64,000 bases of DNA from Marsupella aquatica. Lineage: Eukaryota > Marchantiophyta. Position 1 is the stretch's first letter. Every line of letters begins with the position of its first letter. This document shows, piece after piece, positions 46,150 through 58,260 of this stretch. The stretch lies in assembly GCA_973895155.1 (NCBI GenBank), contig OZ316891.1, positions 3,224,001 to 3,288,000 on the forward strand, given 5' to 3'. The position numbers and the translations under genes are program-made. The notes below the pieces were generated by a model. That model ran no database searches. It had not been told where the DNA came from and saw nothing but the letters and a program-made list of their open reading frames with translations.

Positions 46150-47123
46150 TCATTCCTCACACTATTGCAATGGTAGTTCCTTCTCTTTTTTCCTCCTTTT
46201 TCTCTTTCTGTATTCATTTTCACTAGTGCATTAATGGTAGCTCTTTTCCTTTTTTCTCTTTCTAGATTTAAGTATTGCAATCATAGATCCTTCATTTTTG
46301 AATTTCGGGGGTCAGCACTTGCCTCTTCGATCTACAATGTTGGTGTTTGACCTTGTTTGCTCCCTTTTTGTAAACTATGACCACCTTAGTTTGCTTTTAA
46401 TGTTATATATCACAAGGCCAAAGGATGAAAATGTCAAACTGGGAGACAAGGTCCCAAAGGCAAAGCAACCCGTTAAAGGAAGGAAGAGGAAAGGGAAAAG
46501 GCCCCAATAACTAAGACCAACAAGGCCTGGTCAACAAGCCAAGTACTCTATATCCACCACAACAATATATAAACAACAATCAAAGAACCCACTAGGGCCA
46601 CAGAGTGTAATCTATCGAGAGGCCCTAAAACCCCTAAAACCAACTGCTTAGGCTCTACTTGAGGGGAGGGAATATTAGCTAGGTTTGTTTTTAAAAGATT
46701 GCAGGGTGATGCAAGCTAGCTGGCCCCATTGCAACTTCAATTAGTGGGATAGAGTTAGTAGGCTATATAATTATCACCTGCATTACCATGGTTTTAAGAG
46801 ATTGCTTACTGTGTGCTTGGGGTTTGGGGGGGGGGGGGGGACGGGGGACGATGGTTCAGTTCCATGGAAATGAACCTCCCATGTAACCATATACATGGTC
46901 ATTTTAATCATTTTTTAGAAAAACATATTAATATATTAAGTTGTCAACTGAAATATAGGGTTGTTTAATTGTAAAATGTATGACTGTAACTAAATATGTA
47001 TCTGGTTATGTATCATCATGTGATTGGTGTCGTACAACTTTATATAAAGTGAGTTAGGGGGCCATAAATGGTCAACCCAAACATTTGCACCTGATGTATG
47101 GCCTTACATACAGTAGTGACCCC
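46150..47123 (+). repeat. segmental duplication, distal 5' flank of MFS copy 2
   Basis: The first part (about 46150-46430) matches 37170-37330 upstream of MFS copy 1, including GCAATGGTAG, TTTCTCTTTCTAGATTT and AACTATGACCACCTT. Near 46826 there is an uninterrupted run of about 14 G, which is prone to form G-quadruplexes and to be misassembled. Confidence 0.6.
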
Positions 47124-47355
47124 CTTGGGAGTTTCACTTTCACAAAAATGACACATCACGTGCGACAAAGAATATGGTCGTTTTATTGATTTGAAGGGAA
47201 GATTTATTATAAGAATTTTTGCAGAAAAACAATAGGATCTTTTAAATTCAATTTTGAGACTTATAAGAACACCAATTTTTTTTTACATTTTAGGGGGTTT
47301 GAGGCCTAAAAATGTCGCAGGGATGAGGAGGCATCCATATAGTGAGACCCCCAAG
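47124..47355 (+). repeat. MITE-like element, family A, copy 2
   Basis: Ends CTTGGGAGTTTCACT (47124-47138) and AGTGAGACCCCCAAG (47341-47355) form a 15-bp inverted repeat with two mismatches. The interior is the reverse of 2419-2717 with internal deletions. Confidence 0.7.
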
Positions 47356-47399
47356 GTGAGCCCTCAAGTTTGTGTGTAGGTATTACACACTAAAGACAT

Positions 47400-48546
47400 G
47401 GGTATCTGTGATGCAAGTTGGGCCATCGGAGAAACCATCTCAATCTCAAGAAAAGTGTAGACAACCATCTCTATCTCTCATCAACCAAGTCAAGGATAAC
47501 TAAAGGACTCAGTTGCAAAGTTACTTCTGTCAACAAAACTCCATTGTTTCACTTCAAACTACTAAAAGAAACCTATGGCGTTTAAAACTTGACGGGGTAC
47601 CAAGAAAACTTGGCAAAATACGCTAGCCTAGATCCAAAAGGTTCCAGGTTCAATCTCCCCGGCCTCCACACTCAGCTCACACCCTCTTGGATTCCTCAAT
47701 ACCTTTCTCCTCCACACGCTCCCCTTGTGGGTTACCCTACACTGATCCATAGTATCGTCTCCCTTGTAGGGTAAATAGTGATGCATTCTCTGTTGGATGC
47801 ATACTCTGTTAAAAGGGTTGGATGGGTCTACTTTTGGTTTTCAAGACAACCATAAAAAAGATCCCTGGCTTGTAAGGATATATGAGCTAAAAGGACTTTG
47901 GACACCAGGGGTAAGACGAGCTTTTGGCAGTCGACCACTTTACTTTCTGAGAAAACCGAGAGCTTTGAGTCGTGGTCAAATTGAAAAAGTGGAGTTCTGA
48001 TGACCGCTGTTGCTTACAGCACTCGATAATTTGCATTGCAAGCTCAATACTGGTATGGGTACGTGGGGCACAAGCATTTACACTAATATATTACGCGGGT
48101 GGATCTTCAGATTAGTCAGTTTCATACTTTGCGTAGCGAAAAACCTGACATTTCCGCCGCTTGTGTTGTTTCCGATCGCTCCGTCGTTTCCTGTCACCCC
48201 GCCTGTCACCTGTGATGTTATCGTTAGGTTATTTGCTGTAATTAACTGTGCTTCACAATGAGTCGAGCTGGTGTTTGCATGCATTCTCCGATCATCATGT
48301 ATCATGATTCGATCTCTCATCTGTCAACATTTGTTCCTGCCTGATTGTCAATTGACCGCACATCCAGCGTCTTAAGTAGGTATCATGTATTTTGATATTT
48401 GCATCTTCTGCCAGTCATTTTCCAATAAACTGTATGAACCAATAAAATCTATGAACCACTGAGCTTTCGTTGCACATCAGAAACATCTTCTGCCGACGTT
48501 ATTTGCTTCCATTTTCTCCTGTCATCCGTGTGAACCTGCAAGAAGG
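47400..48546 (+). repeat. segmental duplication, 5' flank of MFS copy 2
   Basis: It parallels 37400-38371: AGTGTAGAC-ACCATC, GGACTC-GTTGC, AAACTACTAAAAGAAACCTATGG, CACTCGATAATTTGC, and the sequence just before the ATG. A block of about 150 bp around 47600-47790 is absent from copy 1. Confidence 0.7.
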
Positions 48547-49848
48547 ATGGCTTCTATCCACGGAAAAAGACGTGAGGTTATCAACGTCTATAGTTGTAGC
48601 ACCATCTCAAATTAATGCCATTAGCAGCAGCAGCGGTTTAATTTTGACTTGGCATTTAAGTACATTCAAAATGCTTCCATTCATTGGTGACATTGATACC
48701 TCGAATGTGGACCTTGCAGCCCTGCGGAGGACAATCGACGTACGAATCCTGCCAGTCTTGTTACTCTGCGGTATTATGCTATTTCTCGACAGGATCAACT
48801 TCAACGTACGTCAATCCAAACCATTTGGTTACCTACGTGTGTAACTGGTTCTTCGAGCAAAATACCAATAACAGACTACGTTATATGCCACCTTGAATTG
48901 CTAAATTGCGGAGAAAGAATTTTATTCGAACTAACACTATCGTACATATGAGTAGTACATATACGGGGCTGTGATGGGCCTCAATGCGGAACTGACCTCA
49001 GTGGCAATCCTGATCTCCGAAGTGCCAACCGGTAAGCAAAAGCTACGTACTCACCGCCTCGATCAACTCGTTTCTCATCAACTGCTCGAGAGCATACCAT
49101 CTTACTGCATGTCTCGCGGCTTGACGCTCCAGAAGCTCCCAGTGGGAAAATTGCTCGGCGCATGGCAACTTGATGCCGGTGTGGGGCATCCATACAGCCT
49201 GCACAGCTGCATGCAACAACCAATATATTGCACTACGCTCCTTGTTGTGAGAATCGTCCTGGGAGTCTTTGAGGCAGCCATCTTGCATGCCCTGTTCTGA
49301 TCTCGTCGCAATGGTACAGACGCAACGAGCAAGCTCTGCGATTCACGTTCTGGTTTTACCGTCTCCCTCCTTGCCAATTTATTATCGTTGGCTACGGCGT
49401 AACCTACATCACCAAAGGCCACCGCTGCTTTTGGATCGTCGCCTGCTGCATTGTGGCATCGTTGACGGTGCCCTACTGTCCTTCTCCCCATCCTAAGACC
49501 GGCCCGCCTTGCTTGCAGGCAGTCATGTCTCCAGCAGGACACCTACTGGAATCCTGATCTATCAGTGGATCATGACTAATAACGCAGGAAACACTAATTA
49601 AGCGAAGCTAGTGTCGCAAGCGCAATGATCGCCTTGGCCCACAGACTTTCGGCGCAGGACACCCCCAAGTATCATGCTGCAAAAATCGTTATCCTTGCAA
49701 CGCAGGCAAGTGGCGCCATTTTATTATTATGTGCATGTCGGCGAATAGGCAGAAAGAGCGACGACAGAGGAAACTAGTTAGTAAGAGGCTGGAGATTAAT
49801 TCTCTGGAGGACACATGGGGCAAATTGACAGATAAGCAAAACGTTTAG
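48547..49848 (+). pseudogene. MFS transporter copy 2, decayed
   Basis: It aligns along its length to the gene at 38372-40890. An 11-bp deletion shortly after the ATG shifts the frame. Exon 2 (to 49031) has lost about 30 bp. A large deletion joins the middle of exon 3 (FWFY, about 49359) directly to exon 4 (LANLLSLATA in the shifted frame), removing the central transmembrane helices, the middle loop and the whole third intron. The copy-1 donor and acceptor positions are still recognisable. It cannot make a transporter. It shows that the duplication is old compared with copies 1 and 3. Confidence 0.88.
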
Positions 49849-51149
49849 TGTAGAAACGTCTAGAGGGCGAATTGTGCAAAAAGATGCTGACAGCTTGATT
49901 CATGTGCACAAAGTGCTGTAATGTTTGCTTTCAAAGTAGGGGATGGTGCAGAAAGTGAATGAGGTAGTTCGAATAAACTGTTTATTCCATGAGAATGATC
50001 ATATGTAATCCGTGCTATGCTTGCCACCATTCGTAAGCAGTAAGCTTCGAGAATCCGAGGCTCTGAATCAGAAAAACAGAAAATGGCCCTAAGACCTGCT
50101 TTCTCAGCTACGTACGAGACAACTGTCTTTGTATCTGCAAGTACACTAACCACAGAGACTAGTCACCAATATATACTAGTGGGTAACCTCGCGATGCTTG
50201 CAGCTAGTGCCGTACAGATCGAATCCCAAAGTCCCCATCACGTACTAGCTGCTGAGCAAGTAAAACTATGAGTGCTTCTTGTAAGATTCCTTTGCTGTCA
50301 ATTGACCTGACATGACGATGGCTTCCGATCGCACCATGTATATGTGGATCTGGATCCACGTCCTGACTGCAGTAAGGCGTCGATACATCCATAGAGCCTT
50401 CGCTGTGGTAATTCAACAATCTTCTCCCACTTGCGAGAGTGAATTCGAAGTGCTTCACTGAAACCTTGAATGTGAACTTCTCAAATCGCGACCGAAAGCG
50501 AGGGTGAAGGTTGAGTGAGGCACAACTTGGCCTAAGTATCTCAGCTCTATAATATTTTGCGCTAGGATGATCCGCACCATACAGGTTCCGAGGTCTTTCG
50601 TTTTTCTCGAAGTAGCCTCCATCAAATATCCACACTGTTAAACTTTGAAACTCTTCTCCGATCCAGCAAATCAGTTACACTCTGGCAAATCCCTTCCTCA
50701 TGTTGCCTGGTCAGCTTACTCTTCTCTACCCGACAAAGATCGATCCGGAACTTACGGAGTTGTGAGAACTAACTCGAGCAATCTTCATTTTCTAGACCTG
50801 AGCAACAATTATTCTCCTCAGTTGAAATATTTCAGGTTCTGGTGGAAATTTGTATGATGTGAGACTCTTCTTCATGTAGATGATACTCCATCATTCTATA
50901 GAATTGTGGTAGCGAGCAGAAGCTAGAGACCAAGATCATGGTGGGGACAAGAGCAATGGACTGTGTTTGCCCAGCAGGTTCTGATTTGATTCATGTGGTT
51001 GACTACTTTGAAGGCAAACATTTAAGTACCGCCAACACCAAAAATGTATATGGCGAGACCATCAAAACAATGCATGAGCTTCTGGTTCTCCATTGTTGTG
51101 ACCCTCTTTTGCTATAAACTTCATAATCTGAACATCAACATGACGCACG
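49849..51149. other. intergenic, no gene recognised
   Basis: A minus-strand open stretch at 50204-50635 has no family resemblance and no ATG at its beginning. Otherwise nothing is seen. Confidence 0.4.
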
Positions 51150-51350
51150 CCTAAGCATGGTTCAAGTTCATCTCCAAAGGGTCTCGCTATGAAGACCCTT
51201 AGTTAGCATCTTAAGTCTTTAAGAGTGGCATCACTCCAACTTCATAATTAGATAAGTTTAGTTTCGCATGGCCCCGGGCATGGCCCTTTAGGAGTCCTGA
51301 AGACCAGGAACTAATTATTAGAGCTTTCCCACCTGCCCTGTAAACACCCA
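51150..51350. repeat. dispersed repeat, family B, copy 2
   Basis: See 6830-7030. The matching block runs from GGTTCAAGTTCATCTCCAAAG to CCCACCTGCCCTGTAAACACCC. Confidence 0.5.
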
Positions 51351-51664
51351 GTCCTGATGGAATTCCCACTGTGCTGTGTCACATTTCTAGCCACTCTCCT
51401 GGCCCGACACTTTCACTTTGTGTGCCAGAGTTGGCAGGCGCATATGAGTGACTCCTCCGCCATTAATATCCCTCTCTTCATTTCTTTGCCCTGCCACTAA
51501 TCACACATCAAAATGTGGTAAGATAGGTGTGCACTCACTGATTTCAAGAAAATAAGAAGGATTATCATGGTATTATCATGCTATGGAGAGATGTTGTAAG
51601 CAGTATGTGTCATATTTTGATGATTGTGCAGTTACTGGGATCCATTTGTTGCACGGTTTTCATG

Positions 51665-52060
51665 TAGCCATTGTAGCAGACTTGGAAAGCCCTCCAACCT
51701 GTGATTGAAAATGGGAAAATGGGACTCTATGGATGTGGTGTACTATTCTTTGTGGTGTGCCTCTGCCCAGGCTTGAGTTGTGAGTGAGGTGAGAATCATG
51801 GCCGGTACAAAATGCAAGGGGATCCTAACTTCTCAACTGACCTTCAGGTCACTCATTCACCAAGTTCCCAACCAAGTTGCCTATCTATATGGGGCGGGAT
51901 CTCTCTTATGACTCCTCTCCTGTAAGACAAAACGAAAATGTGGCATGCCATTGATAGATTAAGTTACAATTAAGTCTGCATGATGTCACTTCTAACGTGG
52001 ACAAGGTGTCTCGGGTGTTAAAGAATTGACTTGAGTTCATGACTATAGTTAGATTGGCCT
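51665..52060 (+). repeat. dispersed repeat, family C, copy 2
   Basis: See 44270-44720. Small indels separate the two copies. Confidence 0.65.
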
Positions 52061-54676
52061 TACTATGGTTAATTAACCCTTAATTAGATGAGTATAATAT
52101 CCATTTACTTTTCAGTCCACACATCTTAGTCCCCCTTGGGAGGTATAGGTTGAAGCAAGAGTGTTCTCTTCCTCAATTTTCACTTGTGCCCTCATTTGTA
52201 TAGATTCTTTAGTAGTTTCTCCATTGGTGGGGTCTAGTTCTTGTAACATGTGATTGAGTGTGCTCAAGTGACCGAATTAAACTTTCTTACACAGGGCACT
52301 TGAATGTCACTTAACTTTTTTTAATTTCCCCATAGCAAAACTGAAAGGCCACTTCCATCTTGTTTCAAAGATAGACTCAAACTCGAAAGTTTATGTAAAG
52401 CAAAATTCAATAAAATAATGCAATTCCCTTACATACCGGATTACATAACGAGACAAAGTTTGAAAATGTTTGGACCACCTGTGGCCATGACCATATATGG
52501 GCACTTTGGGCCTGGGCATGTAGGAGCAGTCTGTAGACACCATATTTGAATGGGGCCCAGCTAAATATAGTAGTCTAACCCAAGTAGTCTCCACTCACTA
52601 TACAATCCAGATTAAATCTCAGGGGGAATCGAAGGACCAAAATTATTGTAAAGCCACTGTCACTTGGTCACTTGCCAGAGAGCTCATGCGGGTCCAAAGT
52701 TCTTTCAAAAGGGTCCACCCCTTCCCCTTTATTGGGTTGCCTTCAGTGTTTTTTTTAGTGGCGAAAATTCGCTAGATTCCACCTTCCCAAAAATCCTTCG
52801 CCACTTTTGGCTAAAATTCACTACTTTTTTGCTGTCTCATTAGCCAGTGTTCCACCTAATCCCAGGCCCCATTAGCCAGAATCTAACGGTCCGCCTTAAA
52901 TCTAGGGAGATCTGACGGTCTGGAACATAATTGAATACAGAATCTTTTGAGCATCTTCTCCTTTGACGCACTTTACATTCGCCACCTTGGCGAAAAAGTG
53001 AAATCCTTAAAAAAAAAACTGGTTGCCTTGCCTTTTGGGATCCTGTCTCCGGGTTTGTCATTTTTGTTTGTTTGCATATTATATATATGCTCATGCATGT
53101 CCAATGTTACTTCAAAAGGAATTATAGCAGTGGACCTTTTTGCTCACTAGGGCTTTAGTTGTTTCCGTTGTTGGGGACTGTGGGCTTTTTGTCTCCTTGG
53201 TTGTCTCGGGAACGAGTTTTCTTTCCTTGGGTCCCAGGTCTTTGGGATCTTGTCTCCTGGATATAGGTGCTTTTTGTTCAACTATATCCAAGCAATAATA
53301 AAATTAGTTTGGTGACTTGGTACCTGTGCTCTCTCCTCAATGCTCATGGTGCTAAAGAAATCTTCTACAACTAGAATAAATGATCCCGCCTTTTTTCATC
53401 CTTCGTCCCGTTATGAAATCCAGAATCAGCGGGAATTATCAAAACTGGCCGTTAGATATTTTAGAGGATTATCATATCTGTTTGATTAGCACTTGCCCTC
53501 TCCGGCGAGGCCTCCCACACCCATTCCTTCATTATGGATCCCCTTCACAATATACGTATATTGGCATCAATGCTTGCGATGCCTCGCTGGCCCTCATGAT
53601 GCCTTGCCCTTATGCCCTGCCTCGCCCTCCCCTCGGTACATGCCCTGCCTCGCCCTGATGCCCTGACACCCTGCCTTGCCCTTCCTTTGTTCTCGATGTG
53701 CTCGCCCCTGCCTCTTGCCCCCCCGGCCCAACTCCATATGGGCAGGCCCTCATTGCGCAGCGCAACGCACAGGCATAAGGCTTGTCATATCTAAATTAAG
53801 TTGACTTCATCACATAAAGATCTTTTGAACTTAACTTCATCATAGTAAGATATTGGGTCAACATCTTTAGAATGATCTTAGTGTGGTGTGGTTCTCGTCT
53901 CCAAAGTGCCATAGGCATCGTTACCTCATGGTTTCACCGGGGTCTGACTAAATGTTTAATAGTTTGTTTTTGACATGTGGTGCCCATTTCATTTAATCTC
54001 AACTCAAATTGTTTCCCTGCCTCTAAGCAACTCTTTAATAATAGGTACGGTGGAGGGCAGGGTTTTGCATTTTGATATGAAATAAAAGATTGACTATAAT
54101 AAAAAATAATATCTGGAACAATCAATTTGGGTTGTCGACCCTGAAGTTTTTTTAAGTCATATATAAAGTTTGGTTTTCTATTTGTTATGTAATAACTTTT
54201 CTTTATTTTTAGTTAATCCTATGTTAGGCATTACTCTTAGGTCTAGGGTTACGAATGATTTTAATTGTAGTTAGGCTTGACCTTAGTCACGGACTAGTTA
54301 GGTTAACTAGGTAAGTTGCACATTATAACCCAAGTTGTGTTTGCTTGGATAGGGGGAACTCAGGCTAATTGTTATAGATCCAGTTGGGAGATAGGGAGAT
54401 CTTGTATATTGCGGAGACTCAGTATGGCCGATGGGCATAGAGTGCAATAAATCTCTTGTGTGTTCCCATGAACATAGCCTCAACTAAGGTAAACCACATA
54501 TCTTTTTGTGTCAACTACTTGACTGTGCGTTGGATGATCATGGGCTTGTCGTTGCGAATGTTGTCTTTGCTCCTCAAGGGCCTCAATCCAAGGGCTGTCC
54601 CATATCACATGTGAAGTTTTGGACGAATAAACATCCTAAAATTTAAGTCAATAAAGTTTTTTTGAGTAATTGCTTT
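52061..54676. other. intergenic, no gene recognised
   Basis: I see no supported gene. Around 52755-53000 the words GCGAAAATTCGC, CGCCACTT and GGCGAAAAAGTG recur in both orientations, possibly the remnant of a transposon end. A CCCTGCC-rich low-complexity patch lies at about 53590-53720. Confidence 0.4.
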
Positions 54677-54883
54677 ACCCGGGGTTTTACCCCTAACTTA
54701 ATAAAATACTCATAGATTTGGTTTTAAAAAACCCTATGATTCTTATAATTCTCAAAACTGGATTAAAAAAACCCTTACTAATGTTCTTCAACAAAATTTA
54801 AAAATCTTTCAAGAAACCCAATAAGAAAATCCTATACTTATTCGTGCATGATGGGTTGGAAGAAAAGAAGTGAGGACCCCGGG
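54677..54883 (-). repeat. MITE-like element, family A, diverged copy
   Basis: The right end (AAGTGAGGACCCCGGG) and interior words (AATTCTCAAAACTGGATTAAAAA) match the 43874-44172 copy in opposite orientation. The left end is not clearly preserved. Confidence 0.5.
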
Positions 54884-55118
54884 CTTTGCTCAACAGTTGG
54901 TGTGAAAGCACGTATGGGAGGTGACAAGGTGTTTTTTTCTAGCATTTTGCGGTGGTATTTGTTCCGGAGTTTCATCGCATGAAATTGGGCTCAACAAACG
55001 GATCAATGCAGTGCTTAGAAAATCACATTTTTTGTCTAATGTTCTGGATCTTTAATTTTGGCAAAGTTTCATTATTTATGGTTTCTGAAGTAGGGACCAA
55101 AGTTTGTTTTCTTGACGG

Positions 55119-55600
55119 TGTGAAACACGATTTCGGACCGACCAAGAAGTGTGACACACTTCTCGTTTAGCCCGATTCCATTTTTGTTCTAAGGCAATGC
55201 AATCTCCAATAAAACTGCCAAAAAATTGAAAAAACACGAGTTGCCTACATTGCATCGCCGCGGGAATGCAGGGAGCGATACGTGCATTGGGTTTTACATT
55301 CGGTCTGTGAAAAAGTCCGAACTGCAAGTAAATTGGTCCGAACCACGTAATCGAGGGTTGACCACGCACTAACCCGGGTTAGTGCAAATGTAACCATGGT
55401 TAACGAGGAAAATTAACCATGGTTAGAGCATCCCCTATATAAAGAGGAGTGGGTTGCCCATAAAAGGTTTATTTTTTCCGGAGCGAACAACACCTCACTC
55501 ACAGCGAATACTAGACTCCTATCAAGTCTTACATTCCTCACAAGAGACTTGACTCTTTCTCCAGAGACCCGATAAATTTATCGGAACTACCATTCCAGTT
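55119..55600 (+). repeat. promoter-like repeat unit, copy 1
   Basis: This stretch of about 480 bp recurs at 56325-56830, 1.2 kb away. Both copies hold AAGAAGTGTGACACACTTCTCG, a palindrome cluster, a TATA box, ACTCCTATCAAGTCTTACATTC, and end with the first CCGATAAATTTATCGG. Structure resembles a 5' promoter/leader unit or a diverged LTR-like repeat. Confidence 0.75.
55366..55444 (+). promoter_or_regulatory. palindrome-rich promoter with TATA box, copy 1
   Basis: In order: the perfect 20-bp palindrome GCACTAACCCGGGTTAGTGC (55366-55385), TAACCATGGTTA (55391-55402), a second TAACCATGGTTA (55414-55425) and the TATA box CTATATAAAG (55435-55444). Dimeric-factor sites close to a TATA box suggest a regulated core promoter firing to the right. 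Confidence 0.6.
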
Positions 55601-56175
55601 CAAGTAACATCTACGTAAGGTTGACTTGTCATTTGGTGGCAATGTCCTGACCCAAGCGGATTGCGATAAATTTATCGCATTTTGCATTCCTCAGTTGCAT
55701 TCCTTTGAAGAATTGAATATGTTTGAAGAATATCAAATAGAATTATAGGAGTGAGCATTCATTCCATAAACTATATTCAAGGTTCGATAAATTTATCGGA
55801 GTCTTCATTCCTTTCACGGATTATGGATTATTTGAGACTCCGATAAATTTATCGGAGTCTTCACTCCTTTGATGGATTAAGGATTATTTGAGACTTCGAT
55901 AAATTTATCGGAGTCTTCATTCCTTTGACGGATTGAGGATTAGTTGAGACTCCGATAAATTTATCGGAGTCTTCATTCCTTTGACGGATTAAGGATTATT
56001 CAAATGAGACTCCGATAAATTTATCGGAGTCTCCATTCATCTAATGGATTAAGGATTATTTGAGACTCCAATAAATTTATCGGAGTCTTCATTAATGTAA
56101 TGGATTGGAGATTATTTGTGACTCTCCATTCCTGTGATTGATTGAAGATATTTGAGACTCCAATAATTTTATTGG
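55569..56175. repeat. CCGATAAATTTATCGG palindrome array, 56-bp tandem unit
   Basis: Palindromes start at 55569, 55663, 55794, 55840, 55896, 55952, 56012, 56068 and 56160. From 55840 to 56068 the spacing is 56, 56, 60 and 56 bp, and the intervening sequence (GAGTCTTCATTCCTTTGA-GGATT-AGGATTATTTGAGACT) is repeated. The palindrome is better conserved than the spacer. Confidence 0.92.
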
Positions 56176-56324
56176 AGTCTTCATTCCTTTAATGGATTGA
56201 AGATGGTTCAGAGGACATCCGCTAAAATTATCAGAGCGCGCATTCTTGTGATGGATTCAGGGCTTAGGTGTTTGATGGGGTCATGTCTTCTAGGTGAATG
56301 CAAAGTGCGATAAACTTATCGCAC

Positions 56325-56830
56325 CCTCATGGCAACACGATTTTGGACCGACCAAGAAGTGTGACACACTTCTCGTTTAGCCCGACTCTATTTTTTTCTA
56401 AGGCAATGCAAACTCTGATAAAATGGATGTCAAATAAAAAAACATTAGTTCTGGACATTGCATCATCACAAGAATGTAGGCAGCAATACGTGCATCGGGT
56501 TTTACATTTGTAACTTTCAAAAGTTGCCCAAAGTCCCAACTGTGAGTAACTTGGTCCCAATCATGTAATCAAGAGTCGACCACGCACTAACCCAGATTAG
56601 TGCAAAGTTAACCATGGTTTGTGGGAAATAGTAACCATGGTTAGAGCATTCCCTATATAAGGAGGAGCGAGATGGCCATAAAAGTTTAAATTGATCGCCA
56701 GATCAAACAACATTTGTCTTAAAGAAAATACCAAACTCCTATCAAGTCTTACATTCATATAAGGAGATTTGAATCTTTCTCTAAAAAACCCGATAAATTT
56801 ATCGGAACTTGCATTTCAGTTCGAGTATTA
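56325..56830 (+). repeat. promoter-like repeat unit, copy 2
   Basis: Diverged copy of 55119-55600, in the same orientation. Confidence 0.75.
56584..56662 (+). promoter_or_regulatory. palindrome-rich promoter with TATA box, copy 2
   Basis: GCACTAACCCAGATTAGTGC (two mismatches from the copy-1 palindrome), TTAACCATGGTTT, TAACCATGGTTA (56632-56643) and CTATATAAGG (56653-56662) keep the order and spacing of copy 1. Confidence 0.55.
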
Positions 56831-57117
56831 TCAATTATGTAAGGTTTCTTATTCATTCATTGTCAGTGTGAGAGGATTTCAGTGAACATGCAATAAATTT
56901 ATCACAATCCGCCTTCCTCTGTTGGATTTAGGATTCCAACGAACATGCGATAAAACTATCACAATCCGCATTCCTTGGTTAGATTCAGGATTTCATCGAA
57001 CATGCGATAATTTTATCGTAGTTTGCATTCCTCTGTTGGATTCAAGATTCCAGCAAACATGCGATAAATTTATCACATTCTGGATTCCTTTGTTCGATAA
57101 ATTTTGATAAAGTTTTG

Positions 57118-57595
57118 ATAAATTTATCGTTGTTTGTATTCCAAAGATTGATATTGTTTTATCATTATAGAAAGTTACAAAACTAAGAATGGTTGACATG
57201 TTGTTTGTGGATGTAAATAGATAGTCATGTTTGGACTCGTTTTGAAGCCCTCAATGAGCCCAATCTAACAGTGGTGTTATGTTGTCCATATTATCTTTCA
57301 ATACAAGATAATAATAGGGACAAGATTTGTTACTCAAAACCTCGTGCTAATGGATCTAACCTTGAGAGACCAACCAGGAGTACCCAAAATATAAGGAAGA
57401 ATGAAAGTTGCGATAAATGTATCGGTGTTTGTATTCCAAAGATTGATATTGTTTTATCATTATAGAAAGTTACAAAACTAAGAATGGTTGAAATGTTGTT
57501 TGTGGATGTACATAGACAGTCATGTTTGGACTCATTTTGAAGCCCTCAATGAGCCCAGTCTGATAGTGGTGTTATGTTGTCCATGTTATCTTTGG
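57118..57595. repeat. tandem duplication, period 295 bp
   Basis: The sequence from TGTTTGTATTCCAAAG at 57131 to TGTTGTCCATATTATCTTT recurs from 57426 to 57595 with few changes. Each copy follows a GATAAAT-TATCG palindrome. Confidence 0.85.
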
Positions 57596-57756
57596 TCCGA
57601 ATTCATGTTCCAAATATTTCTCAGAACTCTTGTTATATTTGCTCCAGTGCTTTGCTAACTTCTCCCTCTCCAATGCTTGTGCCTTCCGATGCTCGTTTAG
57701 CAATGTTGAGAATTTTCCTCAATAATAAAAAAGTTTAGAACTTTGCTAGATTGATA

Positions 57757-57926
57757 GCGATAAATTTATTAGGTTCAGTATTCAAACACTTGATTCGGTT
57801 ACCATAATGTTAAACCATGACAGCGATAAATTTATTGGAATGAGTGTTCAAACTATTCAAACAATATATTCACACACAATTACCAAAGAAGAAGCATTGG
57901 AATCCTCAACCCGATAAAATTATCGA
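57757..57926. repeat. palindromes in an apparent minus-strand intron
   Basis: GCGATAAATTTATTAG (about 57757), GCGATAAATTTATTGG (about 57823) and CCGATAAAATTATCGA (57911-57926). They lie just downstream of the splice donor of the 58260-57954 exon, as the MULE palindromes do in its introns. Confidence 0.6.
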
Positions 57927-57953
57927 GAGTAACACACGGGTTTAGAAACTTAC

Positions 57954-58260
57954 TCTTTTTTGCTTCCTGTTCCTCACCTGGAGACTGAAAAATCTGTCGT
58001 TGAATGTGAGTTGAATGTAGCGACTTGAATGCCGAGTGTGAGACACGTATCGGTTGCCGGATACCCTCTCCATAACCCGGGATGGATGGCCTGAAGCGAC
58101 GTCTCAGACCTAGACCTGGGATTGAAATTTTCTCAATTCTTGGCGATGGAACGCTCAAGAGACGACGCTTCTCAGGTTTATTAGGCAACACATAGTAAAA
58201 ACTGGGCTTAGGACCAGAACTTGCATCAGAATCCCAATCAAAGTCAAAGATTTCAAGCAC
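57954..58260 (-). CDS. putative first exon, unknown protein
   Basis: It runs from ATG 58260 (MLEIFDFDWDSDASSG) for about 102 codons to a strong donor A|GTAAGT (57953-57952). The peptide is hydrophilic, first acidic, then Arg/Pro-rich (RIEKISIPGLGLRRRFRP), and ends near GEEQEAKK. I recognise no domain. A charged open stretch on the same strand around 57700-57580 (EHRKAQALEREKLAKHW) could be a later exon, but I could not fix a splice acceptor. Its position amid private palindromes suggests that it belongs to the same element. Confidence 0.4.

Larger units (their letters stand above)
56305..57130. repeat. second run of GATAAATTTATC-type palindromes
   Basis: Variants include GTGCGATAAACTTATCGCAC (56305-56324), CCGATAAATTTATCGG (56790-56805), and degenerate copies starting about 56890, 56947, 57003, 57061 and 57115. 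Between 56880 and 57080 the unit is about 57 bp with the spacer CCTCTGTTGGATT-AGGATTCCA-CGAACAT. Confidence 0.85.

Noticed and set aside
50204-50635. 143-codon minus-strand open stretch
   Set aside because: It begins with GTG rather than ATG, has no recognisable domain, and no splice partner could be fixed. It may be a fragment of an exon, but there is too little evidence.
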